Shown here: positions 17,000 to 25,653 of the stretch, piece after piece
Position numbering within the stretch: position 1 is the first letter of the stretch
How the letters are laid out: each line of letters starts with the position of its first letter
The notes under the pieces: generated by a model
Databases searched by the model: none
Seen by the model: the letters and a program-made list of their open reading frames with translations, nothing else
What the model was told of the DNA's origin: nothing
DNA from: Paenibacillus chondroitinus NBRC 15376
Lineage (GTDB): Bacteria; Bacillota; Bacilli; Paenibacillales; NBRC-103111
Length of the DNA: 64,000 bases
Direction: 5' to 3'
Assembly: GCF_004000765.1 (NCBI RefSeq)
Contig: NZ_BILW01000001.1
Location: 62,001 to 126,000, forward strand
Made by a program: the position numbers and the translations under genes

Positions 17000-18199
17000 A
17001 TGACATTATTGACAAGACATCAAGGCGCTTTATTAGTACTTATGTTTAATCTTTTTCTAGTCTTTTCGGGAATAGGGCTTGTTATCCCTATTATGCCTAA
17101 ATTTATGGATAGTCTAGGGATCACCGGAGGAGTTATCGGGTTGTTGATTGCTTCGTTTTCGCTGACGCAATTTCTTTGTTCGCCATTGGCCGGCCGTTTG
17201 GCTGATTCATTTGGCAGAAAAAAGATGATTGTCATTGGCATGATTGTGTTCGCCATCTCTGAGGGCATGTTTGGATTAGCCAGTTCGCCTGCCTTGTTAT
17301 TTGTTTCCAGGATGCTAGGCGGCATCAGTGCAGCCATGATCATGCCGGCCGTTATGGCTTACGCAGCAGATATCACGACTCCGGAAGAACGAGCGGCAGG
17401 AATGGGGTATATTACAGCCTCAATTACGACGGGGTTTATTATTGGACCCGGTATAGGCGGTTATATCGCTGAATTTGGGATTCGCGTACCTTTTTACTCC
17501 GCGGCGGCTGCGGGACTTTTTGCGGCGTGCATCACCATGTTTATTTTACGGGAGTCGCTTCCTGCAAAAGAGAAGATATCAGATACTCCACCTAGAGCGG
17601 CAGTTGAACAAAAAGGGCTTTTATCACAAATGAAGAATGCTTACAAAGAGCCCTATTTTTTAAGTTTAATTATCGTTTTTGTAATGTCTTTTGGGCTTGC
17701 TAATTACGAAACGATTTATGGACTTTTTGTGGATCGAAAATTTGGTTTTCAGCCCAAGGATATCGCCTTTATCATAACGTTCGGTTCCATAGCTGGCGCC
17801 GTGATTCAAGTCACAGCCTTTAGTTGGATATTGAATCGTTTGGGGGAGCAGCTTGTTATTTCTCTTTGTCTTTTCTTTGCAGGTTTGTTTATTCTGCTGA
17901 CGCTATTCGTGCACCAATTCTGGATGATTTTTGCTGTTACCTTTGTTGTATTTTTGGCGATCGATGTTTTACGACCCGCTATCAGTACCCAATTGTCCAT
18001 GGTGGCTGAGGATCAGCAAGGTTATGTTGCCGGCTTGAACTCCGCTTTTACCAGTCTTGGTAATATTGTTGGGCCTATTGCAGCTGGTTTTTTATTAGAT
18101 TTGAATGTCAATTATCCATATACGCTGGCGAGCTTGGTCTTGTTAATTTGTTGCGTTTTATCGGTTGCAGCGAAAAAGCGCAGCTTGCAGGGGGCTTAA
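17000..18199 (+). CDS. MFS drug exporter, DHA1 type (NorA/Bmr/TetA-like)
   Basis: The 399-residue protein has 12 hydrophobic helices, motif A (GRLADSFGRKKMIVIG) after helix 2, an acidic-rich DITTPEERAAGMG loop before helix 5 and motif C (GFIIGPGIGGYIAE) in helix 5. These mark 12-TM drug:H+ antiporters such as NorA, Bmr and Blt. GGGAGGA precedes the ATG. A dedicated copy of the TetR operator lies just upstream, so it is probably induced when its substrate binds the TetR protein. Confidence 0.92.
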   Translation: MTLLTRHQGALLVLMFNLFLVFSGIGLVIPIMPKFMDSLGITGGVIGLLIASFSLTQFLCSPLAGRLADSFGRKKMIVIGMIVFAISEGMFGLASSPALLFVSRMLGGISAAMIMPAVMAYAADITTPEERAAGMGYITASITTGFIIGPGIGGYIAEFGIRVPFYSAAAAGLFAACITMFILRESLPAKEKISDTPPRAAVEQKGLLSQMKNAYKEPYFLSLIIVFVMSFGLANYETIYGLFVDRKFGFQPKDIAFIITFGSIAGAVIQVTAFSWILNRLGEQLVISLCLFFAGLFILLTLFVHQFWMIFAVTFVVFLAIDVLRPAISTQLSMVAEDQQGYVAGLNSAFTSLGNIVGPIAAGFLLDLNVNYPYTLASLVLLICCVLSVAAKKRSLQGA

Positions 18200-18244
18200 T
18201 AATCCTTTTGATGAGGAACACGTGCGACGAAAAGAAAGGGTGAA

Positions 18245-18278
18245 CAGAGCTCCGCGAGTTAGCGGGCTCTGTTTTTTT
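18245..18278 (+). terminator. Terminator after the MFS gene
   Basis: CAGAGCTCCGC pairs with GCGGGCTCTG (one mismatch) around a short loop, followed by seven T residues. It ends just before the stop of the convergent epimerase gene. Confidence 0.85.
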
Positions 18279-18279
18279 C

Positions 18280-19113
18280 TTACAATGGGATTTTGAGCTC
18301 CGAGGCAATTTCTGTGATATACCCCGCAGCTTGCTGATAGGCTTCGTTACTTGAAAGATGCTCAATGATGAGCGTTGTATCGGGATGAAGCTTGTTAAGT
18401 TCTGTGAGGAATGTCCGATAGTCCAGATGACCTTGACCAGGTATAACCTCATCCAGATGCACGGTTAACTTGCCCCTCAGTAGAACATCCTTGGCATGGC
18501 AGTTTCGTATATAGGGTCCAAGCTTCGCAAAAAAATCTCGAATCATGTCACCATTGCGATAATAAATACGTGGATTCGTGACGATATTCACAGGATCGAA
18601 ATGAACCCCGAAGCCTTTACGGTCAATGGCTTGAACGAGAGAAAGGTAAGAATCTGCGGAATCCGGGAAAATCCAAGGCATCATCTCAAGCGCAAAAACC
18701 GTACGATCAGGCTTTACAGCGTCTATAATTTCGCGGGTTGTTTCCACAATCAGCTCGAAAGTGTCCTCACTAAAATTCTCGGGATCCGGGCCGTCCCATT
18801 GCTCTCCTCGGGATCCCGCTATATTAACGCAGCATTGTGCACCGATCCGCTCTGCGAGCTCCAGCCTTTTTATGCAATAGGCAATGGCTTTCCGCCTTGT
18901 TTCCTCATTTCGACTGATTGGATTGCTCCAGGCGCCGACTTCGGAGATGAGGATGTCATAGCGCTTGGCCAAAGTCAGATAATCTTCCAACTCACCGATA
19001 TCCTCCTCACCGCTAATTGGGCAAGTTGTTGCGCGAAAGCCTGCTTCTTTAAGGGCAAGCGCCCAATTCTCCGGGTTTTTCTCATTCAGAAATACTTGAC
19101 CGCCAAGACGCAT
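18280..19113 (-). CDS. Sugar phosphate isomerase/epimerase family (xylose isomerase-like TIM barrel)
   Basis: The 277-residue protein has the AP endonuclease 2/xylose isomerase-like barrel with the expected metal ligands: Glu in ALEMMPW, Asp in HFDPVN, His in NCHAKD and Glu in LIIEHL. Members epimerise or isomerise free or keto sugars with a divalent metal. It diverges from the lacI gene, with one operator of the LacI family (19187-19199) in the gap, so it probably belongs to that regulon. GGTGGGG precedes the ATG. The substrate is unknown. Confidence 0.87.
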   Translation of the reverse strand: MRLGGQVFLNEKNPENWALALKEAGFRATTCPISGEEDIGELEDYLTLAKRYDILISEVGAWSNPISRNEETRRKAIAYCIKRLELAERIGAQCCVNIAGSRGEQWDGPDPENFSEDTFELIVETTREIIDAVKPDRTVFALEMMPWIFPDSADSYLSLVQAIDRKGFGVHFDPVNIVTNPRIYYRNGDMIRDFFAKLGPYIRNCHAKDVLLRGKLTVHLDEVIPGQGHLDYRTFLTELNKLHPDTTLIIEHLSSNEAYQQAAGYITEIASELKIPL

Positions 19114-19150
19114 CGGAACCCCACCTTTTGTGAATAGATATTAAAAAATA

Positions 19151-19199
19151 TTGACAACGATTTCTAGGCATGTGTATGATGTGCGTAAACACGCGTTCA
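19151..19199 (+). promoter_or_regulatory. lacI promoter and LacI operator O1
   Basis: TTGACA (19151-19156) and TATGAT (19175-19180), 18 bp apart, are followed by AAACACGCGTTCA (19187-19199). The same core pattern AAACRCGYGTTYA recurs four times before the importer genes. The operator covers the predicted transcription start, which fits repression and autoregulation. Confidence 0.75.
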
Positions 19200-19217
19200 C
19201 GAAAGAGGATGAGCAAC

Positions 19218-20261
19218 ATGAAAAAAACAGAGATCAACAGCACAGAGATTGCTAAGCTTGCCGGGGTTTCCAGAAGCACGGTAAGCAGGGTCATCAACAA
19301 TTATTCAAATGTACCTGCTGAAACGCGCGAGAAGGTTTTGAAAGTGATACAACAATATAATTATTTCCCAAATGTGTCTGCCCAGGTTCTTGCTGGGAAG
19401 CGGGCGCGTACGATTGGCCTGTTTCTCATTGAGCAAGGGAATGTATCCGGCGATATGCTGACGAATATGCTTATCGTTAGTGTTATCGAACATGCTTCCG
19501 AGCACGGCTACTATGTGCTTACCCACATTATTCGTGATGCCAAGGATACCGAAATGATCAAAAACGTAAAAGAGATTTTCTTCCAGCGTAGAATCGATGG
19601 CGGCATCTTTATCGGAGCAGCCATTCATGAACCGTTCATTGAAGAATTAGTAGATGAAGGTTTTGTAATCGGCATCGTTGATCAAACGCTTTCGGATCAT
19701 CCTGAACCGAATCGAATCGTATCCAAATTTAATAATGATTCAGGCATGAAACAGGCCGTAGCCTATTTGGCAGGACTTGGCCATACTAGCATTGGTGTCA
19801 TCAATGGAGATATGAATCGTCTATCCGGCCAAACCAAATATGAGGGCTACAAAACAGCGATGCGCATGTGCGGCTTACAGGTGAATCCGAACTGGGTTTT
19901 GAATGGCAACGATTTTCATGAGAGCAGCGGTTATAAAGCTATACAAAAACTAATGAGTCAAGAAACGGATCTGCCAACAGCGATCATTGCAGCGAACGAT
20001 AGTGTAGCATTTGGTGCAATTCGGGCGTTGAAAGAGCATAAGCTGCGTGTCCCCGAAGATTTATCCATGATTGGATTTGATGATCATGCCTTAAGTGAAA
20101 AACATCATCCCGCTTTGACGACGATTCGTGTTGATTTTAGCGATATGTTGAAACGCATGACCTCCTGTTTAATCACAAAAATTGAACAGAAGACTACGGA
20201 TATAAAAGAAATCACGGTTGATTGCAGCCTTGTGGTCAGAGAATCTTGCCGAAGAATTTAA
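19218..20261 (+). CDS. LacI family transcriptional regulator
   Basis: The ATG at 19218 is chosen because GAGGA lies eight bases ahead; ATG 19209 sits directly on that site. The 347-residue protein has the LacI helix-turn-helix (STEIAKLAGVSRSTVSRVINN, residues about 7-28) and a periplasmic-binding-like sensor domain (AIIAANDSVAFGAIRALKEH near residue 255). It should respond to a sugar or sugar derivative. Five operator-like sites around it define a local regulon: the epimerase, itself, a broken DUF1080 gene and the importer operon. Confidence 0.92.
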   Translation: MKKTEINSTEIAKLAGVSRSTVSRVINNYSNVPAETREKVLKVIQQYNYFPNVSAQVLAGKRARTIGLFLIEQGNVSGDMLTNMLIVSVIEHASEHGYYVLTHIIRDAKDTEMIKNVKEIFFQRRIDGGIFIGAAIHEPFIEELVDEGFVIGIVDQTLSDHPEPNRIVSKFNNDSGMKQAVAYLAGLGHTSIGVINGDMNRLSGQTKYEGYKTAMRMCGLQVNPNWVLNGNDFHESSGYKAIQKLMSQETDLPTAIIAANDSVAFGAIRALKEHKLRVPEDLSMIGFDDHALSEKHHPALTTIRVDFSDMLKRMTSCLITKIEQKTTDIKEITVDCSLVVRESCRRI

Positions 20262-20402
20262 ATAGTTGTTTCGTTCCCCGGTGGTAGGATCAGGGCCAGG
20301 TTCGCCGGGAGCGCGGGGAACAGGCAAGCGGGGAACGAAATGCCATCCTGTTAGCGTTTTGCCATCAAAGATGGGGGTGAAACTTGCGTCGTTTTTCTGC
20401 AT
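20262..20402 (-). pseudogene. Truncated DUF1080 (3-keto-glycoside hydrolase-like) gene, N-terminal stump
   Basis: On the minus strand an AAGGAGGT ribosome site is followed by ATG and a frame reading MQKNDASFTPIFDGKTLTGW. FDGKTLTGWH is the N-terminal hallmark of DUF1080 (PF06439), the 3-keto-disaccharide hydrolase family. After about 47 codons the homology ends and the frame runs on antisense into the end of lacI until a stop at 20169. A full protein would be about 200 residues or more, so the gene has lost its body. Promoter-like TATAAT and a LacI operator (20460-20472) remain upstream. The right end of the break lies near the lacI stop. Confidence 0.65.
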
Positions 20403-20459
20403 ATTACCTCCTTGTGTTCAACAATGAGTGAAAAATTCTCTGTTTGATAATTATATCAT

Positions 20460-20472
20460 AAACGCGTGTTTA
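20460..20472. promoter_or_regulatory. LacI operator O0 (upstream of the DUF1080 stump)
   Basis: AAACGCGTGTTTA matches the shared pattern and sits just upstream of a minus-strand TATAAT (20445-20460 region) serving the truncated DUF1080 gene. Confidence 0.65.
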
Positions 20473-20530
20473 GACAATGGGGTTTAGGATAGCGGATCAT
20501 TTTTATTTGGAAATGTGTAGAAATTAAAGG

Positions 20531-20581
20531 TTGACAGCGCTTTTAACGGTTGTGTATGATGAGTCCATAGACGCGTGTTCA
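20531..20581 (+). promoter_or_regulatory. Importer operon promoter with LacI operator O2
   Basis: TTGACA (20531-20536) and TATGAT (20555-20560), 18 bp apart, copy the lacI promoter layout, including the TGTGTATGAT block. AGACGCGTGTTCA (20569-20581) covers the start site. TGACAGCGCTTTTA (20532-20545) differs from the CcpA cre consensus at two of the defined positions, so catabolite repression is possible. The RNA would have a leader of about 265 nt. Confidence 0.7.
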
Positions 20582-20649
20582 CGAAGTTAGTGGCGTGTTG
20601 AAGCTTGGAAGTGACGGGTTAGAGGTCTGATATTTTTTTTAACCGAAAT

Positions 20650-20662
20650 AAACGCGCGTTCA
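20650..20662. promoter_or_regulatory. LacI operator O3
   Basis: AAACGCGCGTTCA lies within the long leader of the importer operon, 81 bp downstream of O2. Confidence 0.65.
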
Positions 20663-20703
20663 GTCGGTTTTTGGCGATTTAAGGGAAGCTTAGACTTATG
20701 TAT

Positions 20704-20716
20704 AAACGCGCGTTTA
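20704..20716. promoter_or_regulatory. LacI operator O4
   Basis: AAACGCGCGTTTA contains a perfect 12-bp palindrome (AAACGCGCGTTT) and is the best match to the consensus. It lies 54 bp after O3 and 120 bp before the solute-binding protein gene. Regular spacing of O2, O3 and O4 would allow loop formation between LacI tetramers. Confidence 0.7.
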
Positions 20717-20835
20717 CGAAGCGAAACACAGAAGAAACTGTATGAAGGTTTTGATTACATGTTCATCAGCCCTAGCTTTATCATAGCTTACAAAGCTGTG
20801 TCATTATAACAATCCAAATACAGGAGGAATTACAC

Positions 20836-22515
20836 GTGAAAGAGCTGAAAATCAAAAGAGTTCTACCGCACGCGATGGTGGCCCTACTGACGGTTTTTAC
20901 TATTTCAGCTTGTGAAACCGCTACCACAGGGTCTGATCCACAAAGCACTAGCAATCCTTCAGAAAACATGGACGCCAATGGGAAATATCAGAAACCGGTG
21001 ACCATGACCTGGGCTGTTCAAACAGCAGCCGCTTCCAAACTCCTGAACAATGAAACCTGGGAAGATAACCGTTGGAGCCGCTTGTTTAAAGATAAGCTCA
21101 ATATTGATCTTCAGGTTGCTTTCACGGCCGACAGCAGTACCGATGCATATAAAAATAAACTGAATGCCATCATTGCTTCAGGCGATCTGCCGGATGTATT
21201 CAAAACGCAGGATACAAACGTTTTTCTGCAGTTGGCACAAAATGGGCAGCTGGCTGATCTCACCGAGGTGTATAACAAATACGCGACGGATTCCATCAAG
21301 GAGTATCAAAAGAAATTTGCCGATTCATTCAAGGGAGCTACGATAGATGGCAAGCTTTATGCCATACCTCGAATGAACGACAACTTCCACGAAGCGCCGT
21401 TTCTATGGATACGTGAAGATTGGCTTAAGCGAACGAATTCTCAGCCGCCCAAGACCGTAGAAGAACTTGTTGCTCTAGCTAAGAAGTTTGCCACCGAAGA
21501 TCCGGACGGAAACGGTAAGAATGGTGACACAATTGGGCTTGCCCTTAACAAGGATCTCATCAGACAAAATCATGCCAGCATTCTTGGTTTGGTTTCCGCG
21601 TTTGGCGTACCTGGACGTGATGAAAGCATGTTTTATCGGGATCAAAATGGCAAAATGACGTTTGCCTGGATTCAGCCGAACATGAAGCCGGCGCTTGCGG
21701 TATTGGCAGATATGTATAAACAAGGACTTATCAATAAGGATTTTACCTCCAAAAGCGAATCAGCACTCGTAGAAGATATCACCAGCGGCAAGATTGGCAT
21801 GGCCTTCGGCAGCAACTGGGGCACCTGGTATCCCTACAATAATGTGTATAAAAAAGATGGCGTCATCGTGCGTCCCTACCCGATCCCCACACAGTCCGGT
21901 TACGATTACAAGATTGGTATCGAGAGTAATGCTGTAGGCCAGATGACGATGGTAAGGAAAGATTACAAAAACCCCGAAGCCGTCATTAAAATGCTAAATC
22001 TGTACGATGAGACCGTTAATTATTCAACTAAGGATGTCTACGATAAATATTGGGCTAACGAGCAATATCGATTATCGCCAATTTACATCGATCAACCGGG
22101 TGAGGTTTACGCAGCAGATTTGCTGAAAGCCATGGATAAAGGCTCGTCCGAAGGCCTTCCTCCTGCCGCAAAGCCCTTATATGACTATATTGCTGGCTTT
22201 GAAAATGGAACTCTTGCCAAAGATGACAACGCCTTCGGTACCTGGGGCCAAATGTCCAAGTCAGGCTCTTTACCCATCGTATTAAACAAATACATCCCCG
22301 ATAAGGCCATCGTCCAGAGTATCTTGGGCATTCAAAGACCCGACGTATGGTTAACGAATGTTGCTTCCTTGGACACCCTGACCATCACGACCTTTACGGA
22401 TATCATAACGGGAACTAAGCCTGTCGATTATTTCGATACCTTTGTACAGCAGTGGCTGAAGGCAGGCGGTCAAAAATCACTTGACGAACTGGATAAAATG
22501 TACCCTGCCAAATAA
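20836..22515 (+). CDS. Extracellular solute-binding lipoprotein of a sugar ABC importer (LplA-like)
   Basis: The 559-residue protein starts at a GTG behind AGGAGG. A lipoprotein signal peptide ends in the lipobox ISAC with Cys26, so it is anchored outside the membrane. The body has the family 1 solute-binding pattern of large LplA/YtcQ-type proteins (NGQLADLTEVYNKYA, DPDGNGKNGDTIGLALN). It delivers a sugar or oligosaccharide to the two permeases encoded next. No ATPase gene is nearby, as is usual for this class, which shares an MsmX-like ATPase encoded elsewhere. Confidence 0.92.
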   Translation: MKELKIKRVLPHAMVALLTVFTISACETATTGSDPQSTSNPSENMDANGKYQKPVTMTWAVQTAAASKLLNNETWEDNRWSRLFKDKLNIDLQVAFTADSSTDAYKNKLNAIIASGDLPDVFKTQDTNVFLQLAQNGQLADLTEVYNKYATDSIKEYQKKFADSFKGATIDGKLYAIPRMNDNFHEAPFLWIREDWLKRTNSQPPKTVEELVALAKKFATEDPDGNGKNGDTIGLALNKDLIRQNHASILGLVSAFGVPGRDESMFYRDQNGKMTFAWIQPNMKPALAVLADMYKQGLINKDFTSKSESALVEDITSGKIGMAFGSNWGTWYPYNNVYKKDGVIVRPYPIPTQSGYDYKIGIESNAVGQMTMVRKDYKNPEAVIKMLNLYDETVNYSTKDVYDKYWANEQYRLSPIYIDQPGEVYAADLLKAMDKGSSEGLPPAAKPLYDYIAGFENGTLAKDDNAFGTWGQMSKSGSLPIVLNKYIPDKAIVQSILGIQRPDVWLTNVASLDTLTITTFTDIITGTKPVDYFDTFVQQWLKAGGQKSLDELDKMYPAK

Positions 22516-22575
22516 AGGTTTAGATGGCAGCGGTGGGTGATACCTCATCGTATATCATGGACAGGTGGTGAAGTG

Positions 22576-23493
22576 GTGTCTGCGAGTCTGAAACGAAAAG
22601 ACAAGATGTTAAGAGAACTACCATTATATCTCATGCTGCTCCCCGCTGTCGTTCTGGTTGCAATCTTCAGCTATGGCTCTATGGCTGGCGTAATCATCGC
22701 TTTTCAAAAGTTTATACCGGCGAAAGGGATGTTCGGGAACCAACAATGGATAGGTTTTCAAAATTTCGTTACATTGTTTTCCATGCCGAATATAGGGTTG
22801 GTCATTCGCAATACGGTTGTTATCGCCTTGTGCAAAATGATTGCAGGCGTTGTTGTTCCAGTGGGGTTTGCCTTGCTGCTCAACGAAGTCAGGAATCAGT
22901 TGACCAAGCGTATTTTTCAGACGCTGGTGTATTTACCGCACTTTTTGTCCTGGGTCATCTTATCGGGCATTTTATTAAATCTTTTGTCACCGAACGAAGG
23001 TTTTGTCAATATCGTTTTATCCAAACTCGGCATTGAACCTATCTTTTTCCTGGGTAACCCGAATGTGTTTCCAGCCACCATGGTCATCAGCGATATTTGG
23101 AAAACGTTTGGATTCGGATCGGTGATTTATCTGGCTGCTCTCACAGGCATAGACCCTGCGCTTTATGAAGCTGCAGTCATTGATGGCGCAAACCGCTGGC
23201 AGCAGACCAGGCATATTACCCTGCCCGGCATCTCATCGATGGTCGTACTGATGACCGTGTTGGGTCTTGCCAATATTCTCAACGGCGGTTTCGATCAAAT
23301 CTATAATATGTACAGTCCCGTGGTCTACTCCACCGGCGATATTTTGGATACGTTCGTGTTCCGTCTAGGCATTGAACAGGCGCAATATGCGCTCTCCACT
23401 GCGGCTGGCCTGTTTAAGTCGTGTGTATCGCTAATTTTTATCGTCGTATCTTATTACTTGGCGGATAAATTAACCGGATATAGAGTTTTTTAA
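22576..23493 (+). CDS. ABC sugar importer permease (LplB-like)
   Basis: The GTG at 22576 is preferred since AGGTGG lies seven bases upstream; it gives 305 residues. Six hydrophobic helices and the EAA loop (YEAAVIDGANRWQQTRHITLP) are present, the loop that docks the ATPase. It forms the membrane channel with the next gene product. It lies 60 bp after the binding protein gene in the same operon. Confidence 0.92.
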   Translation: MSASLKRKDKMLRELPLYLMLLPAVVLVAIFSYGSMAGVIIAFQKFIPAKGMFGNQQWIGFQNFVTLFSMPNIGLVIRNTVVIALCKMIAGVVVPVGFALLLNEVRNQLTKRIFQTLVYLPHFLSWVILSGILLNLLSPNEGFVNIVLSKLGIEPIFFLGNPNVFPATMVISDIWKTFGFGSVIYLAALTGIDPALYEAAVIDGANRWQQTRHITLPGISSMVVLMTVLGLANILNGGFDQIYNMYSPVVYSTGDILDTFVFRLGIEQAQYALSTAAGLFKSCVSLIFIVVSYYLADKLTGYRVF

Positions 23494-23511
23494 CGGAAAG
23501 GAGAGATGACC

Positions 23512-24411
23512 ATGGGAATAAAGGCTTCCCTATCACGCAAAATATTCCTGGTGAGCAACTCCGTATTCCTGCTGCTTGTTGCTCTTTTATGCATAGCGCC
23601 TTTTATCAACCTGTTGGCCGTATCATTCTCGGATAAAGTAGCCGTAGCGGCAGGGGAGGTTACTTTTTTCCCAGTGGGATTTACAACGATCTCTTACCAA
23701 TTTATTACGAACACATCGAAGTTCTTCATGTCGCTGCTGGTTTCTATTAAACGAACGGCCATCGGCGTTCCGCTCAATTTAGTATTGATCATTCTGACCG
23801 CCTATCCTCTCTCTAAATCAAAAGAAGATTTTGGTGCGCGGAGTATTTTCTCATGGTTTTTTGTTGTGACGATTCTCTTCAATGCTGGATTAATTCCTAC
23901 CTATATGGTCGTGAAAAGCACCGGATTAATGAATACCATCTGGGCGCTTGTTCTACCAGGGGCACTTCCCGTGTTCAGCATGCTCGTTGTCATGAATTAT
24001 ATGCGCAGTCTGCCAAAGGAATTGCTGGAGGCAGCGTATATGGATGGCGCAAGTCACGTGCAGACGCTAATCCGTGTGGTTTTGCCGGTCTCCATACCCA
24101 CGCTTGCGACAGTAACGCTTTTTTCATTCGTAGACCACTGGAACAGCTGGTTTGACGGCATGATTTATATGAACAAAATTCAAAACTATCCTTTACAAAC
24201 CTATTTGCAAACGGTTGTCGTGAATCCGGAGGAATTTATTCGCAACAACACGGATCTTAGCGGCAATTTATCCAAATATTTGTCCATGGTCAGTGCCCGA
24301 ACGACGGGGGCTGCACAGATGTTTTTGGCCATGATACCGATATTATGCATCTATCCTTTCTTGCAAAAGTATTTTACAACCGGGCTCGTAATGGGCAGTG
24401 TGAAGGAATAG
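23512..24411 (+). CDS. ABC sugar importer permease (LplC-like)
   Basis: AAGGAG lies eight bases before ATG 23512, favouring it over ATG 23506. The 299-residue product has six helices and an EAA loop (LEAAYMDGASHVQTLIRVVLP). The C-terminal QKYFTTGLVMGSVKE ending is typical of the LplC/YtcP group. It partners with the preceding permease. Confidence 0.92.
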   Translation: MGIKASLSRKIFLVSNSVFLLLVALLCIAPFINLLAVSFSDKVAVAAGEVTFFPVGFTTISYQFITNTSKFFMSLLVSIKRTAIGVPLNLVLIILTAYPLSKSKEDFGARSIFSWFFVVTILFNAGLIPTYMVVKSTGLMNTIWALVLPGALPVFSMLVVMNYMRSLPKELLEAAYMDGASHVQTLIRVVLPVSIPTLATVTLFSFVDHWNSWFDGMIYMNKIQNYPLQTYLQTVVVNPEEFIRNNTDLSGNLSKYLSMVSARTTGAAQMFLAMIPILCIYPFLQKYFTTGLVMGSVKE

Positions 24412-24443
24412 GCAGTAAAAAATGAAAATTGGAAGGTGTACAC

Positions 24444-24896
24444 ATGAAAAATAATATTAGTTTCGATGGCTTTATTCAGATCGCGATTGTCGTAAATGAT
24501 ATCCAGAAGGCGGCGGAGGCATGGGCGAATCTATTGAATTTTCCTGTGCCGGAAATCCGTTATCTGCCTCCCGTACATAATCCTGATCTGACGTATCGTG
24601 GAAAACCCGCTTATTACGGCCTGAAGCTAGCGAATATCCGAGTTGGCAACTTTGTTATTGAATTGCACGAACCTGACGAGAAAGACAGCACGTTCAGGGA
24701 GTTTCTTGATCAACATGGCAACGGGGTCCATCATCTGGGTTTCCAGGTAGGCGAGAAGCGTGATGCCATCATCGGTGAGTTGGAGGAGATGGGTTACGCC
24801 ATGCGGACGATTGGTTATTACCCGGGCAGCAGCTGGACAATTGTCGACGCTGAGGATGATTTGGGCGTTAATTTAAACATCAAACCCCGAGCTTAG
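24444..24896 (+). CDS. VOC (glyoxalase/dioxygenase superfamily) protein
   Basis: The 150-residue protein shows two beta-alpha-beta-beta-beta modules typical of the vicinal oxygen chelate fold: IQIAIVVNDIQKAAEAW at the start and GNGVHHLGFQV in the second half, with a Glu-rich strand VIELHEP. Members use a metal for isomerisation, epimerisation or ring cleavage. GGAAGGTG supports the ATG at 24444. A second VOC gene (26556) closes the same operon; the two resemble each other in layout. The reaction cannot be predicted. Confidence 0.85.
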   Translation: MKNNISFDGFIQIAIVVNDIQKAAEAWANLLNFPVPEIRYLPPVHNPDLTYRGKPAYYGLKLANIRVGNFVIELHEPDEKDSTFREFLDQHGNGVHHLGFQVGEKRDAIIGELEEMGYAMRTIGYYPGSSWTIVDAEDDLGVNLNIKPRA

Positions 24897-24919
24897 CAGG
24901 GGCACAAGGAGGAGCAGAC

Positions 24920-25618
24920 ATGAATATCGTCATTACCGGTGCAAATCGGGGGCTTGGGTATGAATTGACACTCGCTGCCGTACAGAGAGGGCACATGGTC
25001 ATAGCAGGAAATCGTTCACCGCAGGAAGATGTGAAATTGTTGGAACTGGCCAGCCGTTTCCCCGGCCTGGTTAAGCCTGTTCAGCTTGATGTATGCGACG
25101 AAAAATCGATTGCCCGGTTAGCGGAAACGTTACGTGGAGGTAACCAAACGGTTGATGCCGTTATTAACAACGCGGGGATTTTGCTCGGAAGAGGTGTTGC
25201 TCTAGAAGAATTGCCTATTGAGGATGTTGTTCGTTCCTTCGAAGTTAATTTGTTTGGCCCGATGATGCTCATCAAACATATGCTTCCGCTTATGGAGGAA
25301 GGCAGCTCGCGCGCCATTCTTAACATTTCGTCCGAAGCAGGCAGTATGTCCAACGCTTACGGGGGAGATTTTCCTTATGCCATTTCCAAGACGGCGATAA
25401 ACATGTTCTCTAAACAGCTTAAAAGGTATGTAAAAAACAGAGGAATCCGTGTGTATGCCATTCACCCAGGCTGGATCAAGACAGACATGGGCGGCGAGAA
25501 AGCTCCGGGAGACCCTGTCGAAAGCGCGAATGGCATTATCGATATCCTCGAAATGAAAAAAGAGATCGATCCGGAATCCTTTTTTGTCAATTACAAAGGA
25601 GAACCGATGCCTATGTGA
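24920..25618 (+). CDS. Short-chain dehydrogenase/reductase (SDR)
   Basis: The 232-residue classical SDR has the cofactor motif TGANRGLG, NNAG in the central strand, the catalytic Ser in NISSEAGSM and the YAISK Tyr-Lys pair. The C-terminal PGWIKTDMGG loop is standard. It oxidises or reduces a hydroxyl or keto group with NAD(P). AAGGAGG precedes the ATG. Its place in a LacI-controlled sugar operon suggests action on a sugar derivative (inference). Confidence 0.93.
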   Translation: MNIVITGANRGLGYELTLAAVQRGHMVIAGNRSPQEDVKLLELASRFPGLVKPVQLDVCDEKSIARLAETLRGGNQTVDAVINNAGILLGRGVALEELPIEDVVRSFEVNLFGPMMLIKHMLPLMEEGSSRAILNISSEAGSMSNAYGGDFPYAISKTAINMFSKQLKRYVKNRGIRVYAIHPGWIKTDMGGEKAPGDPVESANGIIDILEMKKEIDPESFFVNYKGEPMPM

Positions 25619-25653
25619 CAGTTAGGCGAATTGAAAAATGAAGGAGATTCGCG

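Noticed and set aside
20169..20261. Minus-strand continuation of the DUF1080 stump
   Set aside because: This part is antisense to the conserved end of lacI and has no DUF1080 similarity, so it is read-through of the broken frame and not part of the old gene.
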